64,000 bases of DNA from Fictibacillus norfolkensis (GTDB lineage Bacteria > Bacillota > Bacilli > Bacillales > Fictibacillaceae). This document shows, piece by piece, positions 16,571 through 24,820 of this stretch (positions within the stretch are counted from its first letter, which is position 1; every line of letters starts with the position of its first letter). The translations under genes and the position numbers were made by a program. Where the stretch lies: positions 62,001 through 126,000 of the forward strand of contig NZ_JACSQM010000002.1 in NCBI RefSeq assembly GCF_014836645.1, given 5' to 3'. Below the pieces are notes generated by a model that did no database searches, had not been told where the DNA came from, and saw nothing but the letters and a program-made list of their open reading frames with translations.

Positions 16571-17245
16571 TTACACATCTCTTTTCGCTGTTTGAATAAC
16601 AAAAAGAAGGTTGCTTGAAACGGAAGAAGGATCTACTGCACCACTTATTTCTGAAATAACGGCTACACCATCTACACCTGCTTTAATGACTTCACTCGCG
16701 TTTTGCAGCGTAATCCCGCCGATTCCAACAAGCGGAATGTTCACTTGATTGCTGCGAATTTCTGCGATTAGATCAACGCCTACAGGTTTCTTCGCATCAG
16801 GTTTTGTACTCGTCTGATAGATCGGGCCAGCACCAATATAATCGGCCCCATGTACAATGGCATCCTTTGCCTCAGCAAGCGTGTGAGCAGACACACCTAG
16901 AAGTTTACCTTCTGTTTGTCTACGAATATACGCCAGATTACCATCTGTTTGACCAACATGAAGGCCATCCGCATCAACAGCTTTCATCAAATCTAGATCG
17001 TCATTCACGATAAATAGCACATCATGTTTGTGGCATACTTCCTTTGCACGCTTTGCCATTTCTAACTGTTTCTGACCACTTAAACAGTTAACACCTTTTT
17101 CACGAAACTGAAACGTGGTAATCCCACCTTGAATTGCTTGCACAAGAATACGATAAAAATCTTTTGGTGAACAGCAGTTCATCGTTCCTGCTACATAATA
17201 GAGTGATAAATCTTGTTTTAAACGTGTCTTTGCTTGAGTTTTCAT
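16571..17245 (-). CDS. thiE: Thiamine-phosphate synthase
   Basis: 224-residue TIM-barrel enzyme that joins HMP-pyrophosphate and thiazole phosphate to make thiamine phosphate. Conserved stretches are visible: GGITTFQFREKG, the diphosphate/metal-binding FIVNDDLDLM, ADGLHVGQTDG, LLGVSAHTLAEA, ADYIGAGPIYQTSTKPDA and VGIGGI. The ATG overlaps the thiM stop (ATGA). Position between thiM and thiW in the salvage operon agrees with its role. Length is normal for the family. Confidence 0.96.
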   Translation of the reverse strand: MKTQAKTRLKQDLSLYYVAGTMNCCSPKDFYRILVQAIQGGITTFQFREKGVNCLSGQKQLEMAKRAKEVCHKHDVLFIVNDDLDLMKAVDADGLHVGQTDGNLAYIRRQTEGKLLGVSAHTLAEAKDAIVHGADYIGAGPIYQTSTKPDAKKPVGVDLIAEIRSNQVNIPLVGIGGITLQNASEVIKAGVDGVAVISEISGAVDPSSVSSNLLFVIQTAKRDV

Positions 17246-18144
17246 CGATTCGCTCCCTCCTTCAACACGTGATCTTGCCAGTGGATGGATCCATGAAATA
17301 TCTCATGAGTAGATTCTAAACTATAGAGCTGATCGAGAAGGTTTTGCTGAAAGCTTCCAGGGCCTTTGGCCGTTTTCACAGCCTCTTCCGCCGCTTTAGT
17401 GAGCATCAATAGTGCTAGTGCTGTTCTTTCTAGTATCGGCAGGTCTACTTTATCTCTTGTAACTTCTTTTTTCTGAGTTCCCTGATAGAGAGCTACCATT
17501 GATGTAGCAAAGCATCCTGTCCCAGTAACATAGGAAAGCATGGGATCTCCATGAGAAAGAACGATTGCCCTTTCGCCATCTGAAATAACATCTTTAGTTC
17601 CAGTCATGGCGATAAGACAGCCTGTTTGCTTCGCAGCAGCTTCAGCAAGCTTGATCAGATCCTTTTCCGAGTTAGCTAGATCACCATCTACTCCTCTGCC
17701 GTTCCATGCTCCTTCAGCCAAAAACTGCATCTCCGCAGCATTACCGCAAATTGTCAGAATCGTGTGGGGTCTGACCCCCTTAAATTCTGAATATTCAAAC
17801 AACAACTTTCTTACAAGCTCTTGCCTGAACGATGATAATCCTACCCCCACTGGATCAAGGACTACAGGTACTTCTGCATGCATTGCTCTTCGTAGAGCGA
17901 GTATCATAGATTTCGCTGATGCTTCATCTAAAGTACCGATGTTTAGTACTAAAGCATCGGCCACACCTACTGCTTCTTCGACTTCACATGCGTCATGCAC
18001 CATCATTGGACTTCCTCCTGCTGAGAGGACACCATTAGCTAGAAAGTTCATGGTTACATTATTCGTTATATGATGAACGAGCGGCTTTTCTTCTCTGATC
18101 TGTGATACGAACGTTTTCCACTCTTGTATTCTAGTATTGTTCAT
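17242..18144 (-). CDS. thiM: Hydroxyethylthiazole kinase with an in-frame repeat insertion
   Basis: 300-residue kinase that phosphorylates hydroxyethylthiazole for thiamine salvage. Family marks are VHHITNNVTMNFLANG, LVLNIGTL, VVLDPVGVG, ICGNAAEM and the catalytic-site loop YVTGTGCFATS (Cys211). Residues 122-128 (KGVRPHT) are encoded by the GGGGTC-N-GACCCC repeat, which adds about nine residues compared with the ThiM I remember from B. subtilis. The usual Arg of the RGN motif just after it is Cys133. The start at 18144 has GGAGGG; it overlaps thiD by 14 bp. The kinase may be impaired, but the frame is intact. Confidence 0.92.
   Translation of the reverse strand: MNNTRIQEWKTFVSQIREEKPLVHHITNNVTMNFLANGVLSAGGSPMMVHDACEVEEAVGVADALVLNIGTLDEASAKSMILALRRAMHAEVPVVLDPVGVGLSSFRQELVRKLLFEYSEFKGVRPHTILTICGNAAEMQFLAEGAWNGRGVDGDLANSEKDLIKLAEAAAKQTGCLIAMTGTKDVISDGERAIVLSHGDPMLSYVTGTGCFATSMVALYQGTQKKEVTRDKVDLPILERTALALLMLTKAAEEAVKTAKGPGSFQQNLLDQLYSLESTHEIFHGSIHWQDHVLKEGANR
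17754..17790. repeat. GGGGTC-T-GACCCC palindrome inside thiM, copy E
   Basis: GGGGTCTGACCCC (17765-17777) is framed by a perfect 7-bp inverted repeat TCAGAAT (17754-17760) and ATTCTGA (17784-17790). The whole unit lies in the coding sequence of thiM, in frame and without a stop. Confidence 0.78.
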
Positions 18145-18955
18145 GTATAACCCTCCTATAAGCGAAATGATTGACCGGTCCATGACCTGAGCCAACATCG
18201 ATTCCATGTTCAATAGCGGTTTGTATATATTTTTTTGCGTTCACTATCGCATTCTCTGCTTTCTTACCAGAAGCAAGCTCTGCAGCTAGAGCCGCTGAAA
18301 ACGTACACCCTGTTCCGTGTGTATTTTTTGTTTGAATCCGCTTCTCTACAAGTTCGATCATTTCAATACCATTAAAGACGAGATCTGATACAAATTCACC
18401 ATCTCCAAAGTGTCCACCTTTAACAACAACATGATCAGCACCAGCGTCAAATAAAACTCTTGCCGCCTCAATTCTAGCTTCACTGCAGTCTATCTTTATC
18501 CCTGTTAATGCTTCTGCTTCTGGAATGTTAGGTGTAATGATTTTTGCGAGTGGAAGCATGCGTGTTTTCATCGCATGAAGTGCTTCTTCACCTAACAGCG
18601 TTGCGCCTCCTTTTGCTATCATGACTGGATCGACCACTACGTTTTCCCATTGAAATTTCCTTATCATATATGCTGTTCTCTCGATATATTCACCCGAAAA
18701 AAGCATTCCTGTCTTAATGGCATCCGGTGTCAGATCAGTCCCTATTGACTTCAACTGAGCTTCTAATCCCTCTATTGCGACTGGAAATATCCCTTGGACA
18801 CCTGTCGTGTTCTGTGCAGTAACTGCAGTAAGAACCGACATACCGTACACACCTAGTTCTTGAAACGTTTTTAAATCGGCCTGAATGCCTGCTCCACCAC
18901 CACTGTCTGATCCTGCGATCGTGAGGGCTTTACTTACTGTTATCAATTGTCCCAT
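18131..18955 (-). CDS. thiD: Hydroxymethylpyrimidine/phosphomethylpyrimidine kinase
   Basis: 274-residue ribokinase-fold enzyme that phosphorylates HMP and HMP-P. Signatures: ALTIAGSDSGGGAGIQADLKTF at the N-terminus, GMSVLTAVTAQNTTGV, VVVDPVMIAKGGATLL, ITPNIPEAEALTG, VVVKGGHF, and the anion-hole/catalytic NTHGTGCTFSAALAAELA. First gene after the TPP riboswitch; the ATG has GGAGG. It overlaps thiM by 14 bp. Standard length and all key motifs present. Confidence 0.96.
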   Translation of the reverse strand: MGQLITVSKALTIAGSDSGGGAGIQADLKTFQELGVYGMSVLTAVTAQNTTGVQGIFPVAIEGLEAQLKSIGTDLTPDAIKTGMLFSGEYIERTAYMIRKFQWENVVVDPVMIAKGGATLLGEEALHAMKTRMLPLAKIITPNIPEAEALTGIKIDCSEARIEAARVLFDAGADHVVVKGGHFGDGEFVSDLVFNGIEMIELVEKRIQTKNTHGTGCTFSAALAAELASGKKAENAIVNAKKYIQTAIEHGIDVGSGHGPVNHFAYRRVIHEQY

Positions 18956-18982
18956 ACCCTTCTACCTCCTAGTTCTCTATGC

Positions 18983-19016
18983 AAAAAAGCCACCCGCTTA
19001 TTTAGCGGGTGGCTTT
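18983..19016 (-). terminator. Riboswitch expression-platform terminator before thiD
   Basis: AAAGCCACCCGCTAAATAAGCGGGTGGCTTTTTTGC on the minus strand: an 11-bp perfect stem with a T6 run, placed between the TPP aptamer and thiD. It should form when TPP is bound. Confidence 0.92.
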
Positions 19017-19048
19017 AAATTTCAAATCATAAAGGAAACGATAGTTTA

Positions 19049-19142
19049 TCCACGCCGCTTCCCTACGCCAGTATGAACTGGATCAGGTTCAAAGGGTCGA
19101 AAGTCATTACCTTCTCTCAGCTTAAAATAAGCACCCCTAGCG
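19049..19142 (-). promoter_or_regulatory. TPP riboswitch (THI element)
   Basis: Minus-strand aptamer with the conserved AGGGGTGC, GCTGAGAGAAGG, ACCCTTTGAACCTGATCCAGTTCATACTGGCGTAGGGAA blocks of the thi-box. It controls thiD-thiM-thiE-thiW by premature termination. Confidence 0.96.
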
Positions 19143-19166
19143 AAATATCAATATTGAGTTAACACA

Positions 19167-19196
19167 ATCCTACTCATACATAAACAGCAATGTCAA
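19167..19196 (-). promoter_or_regulatory. Promoter of the thiamine operon
   Basis: TTGACA (19191-19196) and TAGGAT (19167-19172) on the minus strand, 18 bp apart, about 25 bp before the riboswitch. The stretch from here to the next promoter (19197-19422) is AT-rich and holds nothing else I can support. Confidence 0.72.
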
Positions 19197-19422
19197 TATT
19201 TTTTAGGTTATCGGTTTCAAAAAGTTTAACCCTCTTGAAATACGGGGAAATAATAACTAACACAGAATTACAACATAAAAAACATAGAAATAAAACATTC
19301 GTAACAAAAAGTTATACCAGAAATAACAATGACAATTCATTAACATTTTTCCCAAAAGGGGGTGAAAGTAAGGTACTTTAGAAGCAATAAAGAAATTTTT
19401 TCTGAATTTTCAAACAAAATGG

Positions 19423-19451
19423 TTGTCATTAAGCATCTTGCTCAGTATACT
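19423..19451 (+). promoter_or_regulatory. Promoter of the IDEAL-domain gene
   Basis: TTGTCA (19423-19428) and TATACT (19446-19451) with a 17-bp spacer, about 65 bp before the start codon. Confidence 0.72.
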
Positions 19452-19515
19452 AGTAGAAACCTAGAAACATAAAAGGTTAAATTGGATAGGGAGATAATTT
19501 AAGGAGGGAAACAGG

Positions 19516-19746
19516 ATGAAAGACAAAAATGCTTCTTTTAACAAGAACCAAAATGAAATGGTGCAGTACAAACAACAAAAAAGAGACCCATTTGCCTTCA
19601 GCCTTATTGCCCAAATGGTACTGGATGAGGCCCTTCACAATTATTACAGAGAGTATTATGAAAGAGAAATTGACAATGCCTTGGATACAAAAGATAAAGA
19701 ACGATTTATGAAATTGAGCGCAGAGTACAAAGCGTTTCTCAGTTAG
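19516..19746 (+). CDS. IDEAL-domain small protein
   Basis: 76 residues. The C-terminal half reads EREIDNALDTKDKERFMKLSAEYKAFL, the form of the IDEAL domain found in several small Bacillus proteins and at the end of ComK- or YpiB-type regulators. The preceding helix AFSLIAQMVLDEALHNYYREYY is also typical. ATG with AGGAGG. IDEAL proteins are thought to be small protein-interaction modules; a precise function cannot be given. Own promoter upstream; stands alone. Confidence 0.85.
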   Translation: MKDKNASFNKNQNEMVQYKQQKRDPFAFSLIAQMVLDEALHNYYREYYEREIDNALDTKDKERFMKLSAEYKAFLS

Positions 19747-19755
19747 TGCTTTTGG

Positions 19756-19841
19756 GCGGCACACTCTTTAAAAAGGTGCCGTAAAAGCCAAAACACCCTT
19801 TCAGCAAACGGTGGAATCATCCGTGCTGCAGAGGGTGTTTC
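19756..19841. terminator. Two hairpins between the IDEAL and DUF4349 genes
   Basis: CGGCAC...GTGCCG (19756-19781) and a longer interrupted stem AAACACCCT...AGGGTGTTT (19791-19840) containing inner CAGCA/TGCTG pairing. They lie between two convergent genes and probably terminate both. T runs are weak. Confidence 0.5.
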
Positions 19842-19877
19842 TGACGTCCCCGTTACTGACAAGTTAAAACCTATTTT

Positions 19878-20783
19878 CTAAGTCAAAGTTGTCGGTGATT
19901 CCGGCTTTTTCTTTTGCTCTTTTTTCCGTTTTAACCACCACACATAAATCACAATGGCTACTATCCCCCAGATCGGCGCAAGGCCCAATAAACTTACTAC
20001 AACAAACGAAATAGCAGACATTAAAAAGTTAACTGTATCCATAAAAAGGACCTTCGTTTTTGCCCACGTATTTAAACCTTCAGTTTGAAGTGCTTTCGCT
20101 TTTAAATTTTTCACTTCAAATTGTATCGTAACTGTTGAATAATCACTTTGGTTTTGTAAAAAATTCAAGCGCCCCTCTACCTGTTCGATTTCTTCTTGAA
20201 CAGCAGCCAGGTCACCCGATATCTTCAACAAATCTTCTGTTTTCTGAGCATTCTTCATAAATGCTTCGAGCCGTTCTCTTACTTGTTGTTTGGCTTTTAA
20301 CCGTGAAGATAGATCTACGTATTCTTCTGTAACATCTTCTCCACGAATATTTTCGTTTGGAGTACCCTTACTCAAACTTCGAACCTCGTCTAAGAAACGG
20401 CGAAAACTTTTCATCGGAACACGAACAACCATCACACCAGATTCATAATCTTTCTCTCCTGTACTCGTGTTCGACTCAACCATATATCCGTCCATTGATT
20501 CTAACTTTTTCCGAACGGCTTCCATCGATGTTTGTAATCTATCTACTGTAATCTCTATATCAGCGTGATAGATCACTTTTCTTTGGTTCTTTATTTGTTG
20601 CTCTTCTTTTCCTTTTTCTGATTCAGAACTCTGACTTTCTTCTGTAGAGTTATCCATGTTTGCTTCAGACTTGCTGCCACTATCTCGGTCTATAGCCTTA
20701 TCACTTTTTGAACTGCTGTCGCTGCTGCATGCACTTAACAATAACACTGCTATGAATGCCCACAATTTCCATCTCTTCCACAT
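19878..20783 (-). CDS. DUF4349 membrane-anchored lipoprotein
   Basis: 301 residues. The signal peptide ends in a lipobox LLSAC (Cys19), followed by a Ser/Glu/Lys-rich linker to about 65. A DUF4349 domain follows (RKVIYHADIEITVDRLQ, VMVVRVPMKSFRRFLDEV, RGEDVTEEYVDLSSRLKAK), then a coiled-coil with EDLLKISGDLAAVQEEIEQVEGRLNFL, and a C-terminal membrane helix (about 255-285) with a basic tail. It is therefore surface-exposed and anchored at both ends. Function unknown; no partner gene is evident. Confidence 0.87.
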   Translation of the reverse strand: MWKRWKLWAFIAVLLLSACSSDSSSKSDKAIDRDSGSKSEANMDNSTEESQSSESEKGKEEQQIKNQRKVIYHADIEITVDRLQTSMEAVRKKLESMDGYMVESNTSTGEKDYESGVMVVRVPMKSFRRFLDEVRSLSKGTPNENIRGEDVTEEYVDLSSRLKAKQQVRERLEAFMKNAQKTEDLLKISGDLAAVQEEIEQVEGRLNFLQNQSDYSTVTIQFEVKNLKAKALQTEGLNTWAKTKVLFMDTVNFLMSAISFVVVSLLGLAPIWGIVAIVIYVWWLKRKKEQKKKPESPTTLT

Positions 20784-20977
20784 ATCGTATTTCCCCCTTT
20801 TTCGCTTAGACGCTTTTTACAAGAAAAAGGTTTCAGTTCCCAGAAAAACCAACCTATTGAATGATTTTTTTTGAGACATATTTATGATAAAATAGTGTCT
20901 GATGATTTGTAGTTTGAAAAAAAACCGATTTATGCTAGTATGTACAGGATAAGTAAGTGGTTTACTGGAGGAATAGC

Positions 20978-22006
20978 ATGTCAATGATAGGAAGAAATGA
21001 TCCGTGCTATTGTGGCAGCGGAAAAAAATATAAAAAATGTTGCTTACATAAAGAAGAGCAAACACGTGAAGTATCCTTTCATCAAGAAGGACTCATCAAA
21101 TATGCTCTAGAGAACTATCAGCAGGATTTAGCTGCGCGTACTTCTAAGTATGTGAAAAAATATCCAGTTGCTAAAGATCAAGAACAAACATACGCAAACA
21201 TTGCCGTTTGTTGGGAGATCTTCTGCTCAGAGATTAAGGAAAACAAGACGCCTGTTCAATTTTATGTAGAAAAAGTGAAAAGTTCTGTTAAACCAGAAGT
21301 AGCTGAAATTCTAGCTAGCTGGACTACTGCTACACCATCTCTATATAAAGTTTTAGAGCAAAAGACAGGATTCATCTTTACCGTTCAGGATATTTGGACA
21401 GAAGCTGTGTATGATGTAACGATCAATGCCGCTGAAAAGCCAAAAACAGAAAGTGCACTGCTTGGAACACTCGTTTCAAACGGAATCAACCATGAGTTTT
21501 ACGTTGGATATGTAGAGATGCCGATGACTGAACTTCCGCCTTTAAAAGCAGCGATAGAAAAGATTCAGCCTCAACAAGATCCAAAAGATACATTCAAGAA
21601 CGAATTCCCTGCTGTTCTGCAGCTCGCATTGATTGATATCAGTGCTGGTGTACCTCAATCTCAACTTGAGAAGAAGGAGACTGACGCTACTTCTACCAAA
21701 GTAGAAAAAGCAGAAGAAGCAGCGGATTTGAAAGATGAAAAATACAATGCTGTAACCGAGCTCGTTAAAGCGAATGCCGAAACAGAAGTTGTAGAAGAAG
21801 CAGAAAAGCTTTGGAGTGAGTACGTTACAGAAAGCAAACCTGCTATTCGTAAAGAAGAAATTTACGCAGCTGCCCTTGATTATCTTGTTTCAAAAGATAT
21901 TCGAGGAATCGCTTCTACTCAAGCAGAAACAGCTAAAAAATATGGTGTATCACCTGCTAGTCTATCCTCACGATATCGTGAGATGAAAGAACTTTTAAGC
22001 GTATAA
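20978..22006 (+). CDS. SEC-C zinc-motif protein
   Basis: About 342 residues. The N-terminus IGRNDPCYCGSGKKYKKCC is a complete SEC-C metal-binding motif as found at the SecA C-terminus and in many small proteins. The middle (about 30-220) is not recognised. A Lys/Glu-rich stretch lies at about 225-265, and the end AETAKKYGVSPASLSSRYREMKELL looks like a helix-turn-helix. It may bind nucleic acid or SecB-type partners; that is inference. The start at 20978 has GGAGG; an in-frame extension to 20957 lacks a site. A terminator follows. Confidence 0.83.
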   Translation: MSMIGRNDPCYCGSGKKYKKCCLHKEEQTREVSFHQEGLIKYALENYQQDLAARTSKYVKKYPVAKDQEQTYANIAVCWEIFCSEIKENKTPVQFYVEKVKSSVKPEVAEILASWTTATPSLYKVLEQKTGFIFTVQDIWTEAVYDVTINAAEKPKTESALLGTLVSNGINHEFYVGYVEMPMTELPPLKAAIEKIQPQQDPKDTFKNEFPAVLQLALIDISAGVPQSQLEKKETDATSTKVEKAEEAADLKDEKYNAVTELVKANAETEVVEEAEKLWSEYVTESKPAIRKEEIYAAALDYLVSKDIRGIASTQAETAKKYGVSPASLSSRYREMKELLSV

Positions 22007-22020
22007 ACGTTTTTTCCACT

Positions 22021-22055
22021 ACCCCGCCTGATCCTTCAGGTGGGTTTTTTTTATA
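22021..22055 (+). terminator. Terminator after the SEC-C gene
   Basis: CCCGCCTGA / TCAGGTGGG hairpin followed by a T8 run. Confidence 0.88.
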
Positions 22056-22072
22056 AAAAAACAAGACCCTCC

Positions 22073-23395
22073 CTAAAAAGAGTCTTGTTTGTTATTTCGC
22101 TCTAGCCAATAATACACGGGAAGTCCCGCAACTGTAATAAAGATGGCTGTAAAACTATCTAAAGGATCGTTGAGTATCGTTGAGACTACGATATATAAAG
22201 AGCCTAAGATCGCAAAAATAGGAACAACAGGAAATAATGGGACACTGTAGGTTCTCTTTTTATCACGATTCCTATTGCGCAGTTTAAACACAGCATAAAA
22301 CGCAAAAATATAAAAAATGTATACAGCAAATATCGCCATTTCTGATAAATATTCTGGATCCGTTACAATCATCATGATGATCGCGATCACGACTTGTAAA
22401 TACGTAGCCGCAATAGGTGTACCATATTTTTCACTAACCTGACTAAACGTTTTTGACATCGGAAGCTGATTTCGTTCTGCCATTGCAAAAGGAACACGTG
22501 GAATGGTTAAGATTTTACCGTTTAGACAGCCAAAAATCGATACTGCGATTCCCACTGCTATTAATTTTCCGCCTAATGGTCCAAATAGAATCGTTGCTGC
22601 TGATGCCGCCGAATTCTCTCCTAGTCTTACAATTTCTGATGCAGGCAAAATGTGCAGAAGTGCAACATTAACCAGCAAATAGGCTGCCATGACGATTAAG
22701 ATTCCACCAATGATGGCTTTAGGTAACGTTTTTCCTGGATCCTTCATCTCACCCGCTACGAATCCAACCATCAACCATCCATCATAAGCAAAAAGTGTAG
22801 CAAGGATCGCTGCACCCATTGAAATCTCTACAGCAGCTCCACTTGAAGCATTTAATATTTGTTCATTTCCTTTAGTTATCCCAAAAATAATAATCAAACC
22901 GATCGGAACCAGTTTTCCAATCGTAAATAAATTTTGGATAAAACCACCATACTTCGTTCCAAAGTTATTGATAATCGTGAGGAAAAGAACCGTACCTATT
23001 CCAATCCAAGGTCCAAAGGATTCATCCCATGAAAACAAGTTAACCATCAATGAACCGAAGTATAATCCTAAAGCCCCGATTACGGCTGGACCGTAAATAA
23101 CAGTCTGAACCCAACCGCTCAAATATCCCCAGAGCTTACCGTATACTTCTTCCATATAGACATACAAACCACCTGTCTTTGGAATCTGTGTTGCCACTTC
23201 AGCGACCGTTAACCCTCCTGCTAACGTGATCAACCCTCCAAGAGTCCAGGCTAATAGAGCAAGATTAGAATTTCCTGTATATTCGAGAACACTTCCAGGT
23301 TTCATGAAAATGCCTGATCCAATAACCGTTCCAATCACGATGGACATGGCTACAGAAAGCCCGATGTCTTTTTTCAACGCTGTTTCTTGATTCAT
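22073..23395 (-). CDS. Amino acid permease, APC family (serine/threonine exchanger-like)
   Basis: 440-residue, twelve-helix transporter of the LAT/SteT-like APC group. Typical first helix SVAMSIVIGTVIGSGIFMKPG, then ALLAWTLGGLITLAGGLTVAEVATQIPKTGGLYVYM and FAYDGWLMVGFVAGEMKDPGKTLPKAI. Probably exchanges neutral amino acids at the membrane. The start at 23395 (MNQETALKK) has AAGGAGTG; the longer frame to 23482 has no better site. Monocistronic. Confidence 0.92.
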   Translation of the reverse strand: MNQETALKKDIGLSVAMSIVIGTVIGSGIFMKPGSVLEYTGNSNLALLAWTLGGLITLAGGLTVAEVATQIPKTGGLYVYMEEVYGKLWGYLSGWVQTVIYGPAVIGALGLYFGSLMVNLFSWDESFGPWIGIGTVLFLTIINNFGTKYGGFIQNLFTIGKLVPIGLIIIFGITKGNEQILNASSGAAVEISMGAAILATLFAYDGWLMVGFVAGEMKDPGKTLPKAIIGGILIVMAAYLLVNVALLHILPASEIVRLGENSAASAATILFGPLGGKLIAVGIAVSIFGCLNGKILTIPRVPFAMAERNQLPMSKTFSQVSEKYGTPIAATYLQVVIAIIMMIVTDPEYLSEMAIFAVYIFYIFAFYAVFKLRNRNRDKKRTYSVPLFPVVPIFAILGSLYIVVSTILNDPLDSFTAIFITVAGLPVYYWLERNNKQDSF

Positions 23396-23550
23396 GTTGT
23401 GTTCACTCCTTAAAAAGACTTTTAAATAACGAATTGTCCATCTGAAAAAGACTAGTGTCACTTTAACACATACACTCATCAAATGTCACTACTTCTTAAA
23501 AAAGACAATTAATTCAGTTTTTTTAAAGTGTTTCTAGAGAGTGATATTGC

Positions 23551-23727
23551 TTAAAGTTCTTTTCTGCGCATTAACTGTTTTTTTATGAAAGCTTTCTCGA
23601 TCAGATGATTAAGCTGTCGTTCTAGCTCCTTTTTTTCTTGCACATCTGCTTCATGCCTTATCTTTTTCTTCAGTTCACGAATCATAAGCTTTTCTTCTGA
23701 TGAAAAATGAGAAGAATGCAGCACCAT
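23551..23727 (-). CDS. Small charged helical protein, hypothetical
   Basis: 58 residues, almost entirely predicted helix and very rich in Lys, Glu and Arg (EEKLMIRELKKKIRHEAD, EKKELERQLNHLIEKAFIKKQ). The ATG at 23727 follows GAGGTG. It is short and unrecognised, but the site and the clean heptad-like pattern favour a real gene. It could be a coiled-coil partner protein. It lies between the permease and the PadR unit. Confidence 0.5.
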   Translation of the reverse strand: MVLHSSHFSSEEKLMIRELKKKIRHEADVQEKKELERQLNHLIEKAFIKKQLMRRKEL

Positions 23728-23911
23728 GTTCACCTCATTTCAGATTTGATCCACTGAACCTCCCTCTGTCTTAAGGATAAGATAATCTGACCACCAGAAC
23801 ATTTGATGTGTCATATAATCTGACACTATTTTTATAGGTATTTGCTCATTTTCAAAAAAAAACCAAATTTAAGCTTGAGTTCCATCACTATAGATGGTAA
23901 TATTTGTTTTA

Positions 23912-23936
23912 ACAGTACCTTGCAATAAACAGTACT
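23912..23936. promoter_or_regulatory. Direct repeat AACAGTAC upstream of the PadR unit
   Basis: AACAGTAC at 23912-23919 and again at 23929-23936, 17 bp apart, about 25-45 bp before the PadR start. A possible operator, but PadR sites are usually inverted repeats, so this is weak. Confidence 0.35.
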
Positions 23937-23958
23937 AAGTAAAGTGGTGATGTAATTA

Positions 23959-24270
23959 GTGAATGTTCAATTTAAAAAAGGAGTTCTTGAACTATGCGTT
24001 TTAGTTCTTACTTCACAAAAAGACCGCTATGGCTATGAATTGGTGGAAGAAATATCAAAGAAATTTGAGATCTCAGAAGGCACGATCTATCCACTCGTTA
24101 GAAGATTAACAAAAGAAGGTCTATTTTCTACTTACCTTATGGAATCAACCGAAGGGCCACCAAGAAAGTACTATAAGATTACGGAAAAAGGGCTAGAGAT
24201 GAAGAAGGTCCTTGTTGATGAATGGTCGCTTTTCACAAAAGGTGTAAGTGAAATGTTAGAGGAGGAATAA
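23959..24270 (+). CDS. PadR family transcriptional regulator
   Basis: 103-residue winged-helix regulator: [28 protein letters not shown], recognition region [19 protein letters not shown], wing [20 protein letters not shown] start with a GTGGTG-type site. It is followed after 1 bp by a HAAS/DUF1700 protein and then a DUF4097 protein, a common three-gene set in Bacillaceae, where PadR is thought to repress the set. Second PadR/HAAS unit in this window after the one at 1.7-3.0 kb. Confidence 0.9.
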   Translation: MNVQFKKGVLELCVLVLTSQKDRYGYELVEEISKKFEISEGTIYPLVRRLTKEGLFSTYLMESTEGPPRKYYKITEKGLEMKKVLVDEWSLFTKGVSEMLEEE

Positions 24271-24271
24271 C

Positions 24272-24820
24272 GTGGATAAGAATCAATTTTTACAGCAATT
24301 AGCTAAGCAGATAAAACCACTTGGAGCTCGTGAACAACGCGAAGTTTTAGATGATTACGAAGAATATTTTGAGATGGGCTATGAGAATGGAAGAACAGAT
24401 GAAGACATCATCTCAGGATTAGGTAATCCACTCAAGATCGCAAAAGAGATCATGGCACAATCAGAAATTACAAAAGCAGAAGAAGATCCTTCTTTAACGA
24501 ACGTCTTTCGTGCGGTCGCAGCAACATTGGGATTAGGTTTATTTAACCTTATATTTGTCCTAGCGCCGTTTATCGTATTATTATTGTGGCCGTTCGTTAT
24601 GATCGTACTATCAGCTGCGCTCCTCATCTCACCTATTCTTTTGCTCATTCAAGACGGTTTGACACTAATCTTATTAAAAGAAATTTTTCTTATTCTCGGA
24701 TTAGTAGGTCTAGGTCTCTTATTGCTTGTAGGATCGATCAGATCTTCAAAAATAGTTTACAAGCTCACCTTAAGATACCTTACGTTCAACCTAAGAATCA
24801 TTAGGAGGAAATACTCATGA
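24272..24820 (+). CDS. DUF1700/HAAS-domain membrane protein
   Basis: 182 residues. The soluble N-terminal HAAS domain (LAKQIKPLGAREQREVLDDYEEYFEMGYENG, ISGLGNPLKIAKEI) is followed by hydrophobic segments near 75-100, 105-130 and 140-160 and a basic end. It is translated directly after PadR and overlaps the DUF4097 gene by 4 bp (ATGA). Likely a membrane partner in a PadR-controlled envelope-stress unit. The function is not established for the family. Confidence 0.88.
   Translation: MDKNQFLQQLAKQIKPLGAREQREVLDDYEEYFEMGYENGRTDEDIISGLGNPLKIAKEIMAQSEITKAEEDPSLTNVFRAVAATLGLGLFNLIFVLAPFIVLLLWPFVMIVLSAALLISPILLLIQDGLTLILLKEIFLILGLVGLGLLLLVGSIRSSKIVYKLTLRYLTFNLRIIRRKYS

Noticed and set aside
17606..18073. 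155-residue antisense frame across thiM
   Set aside because: Shadow of thiM codon use; no ribosome site, and the minus-strand frame carries all ThiM motifs.
19190..19381. 63-residue frame between the thiamine promoter and the IDEAL gene
   Set aside because: AT-driven open frame with no ribosome site; the interval is better explained as two divergent promoters and spacer.
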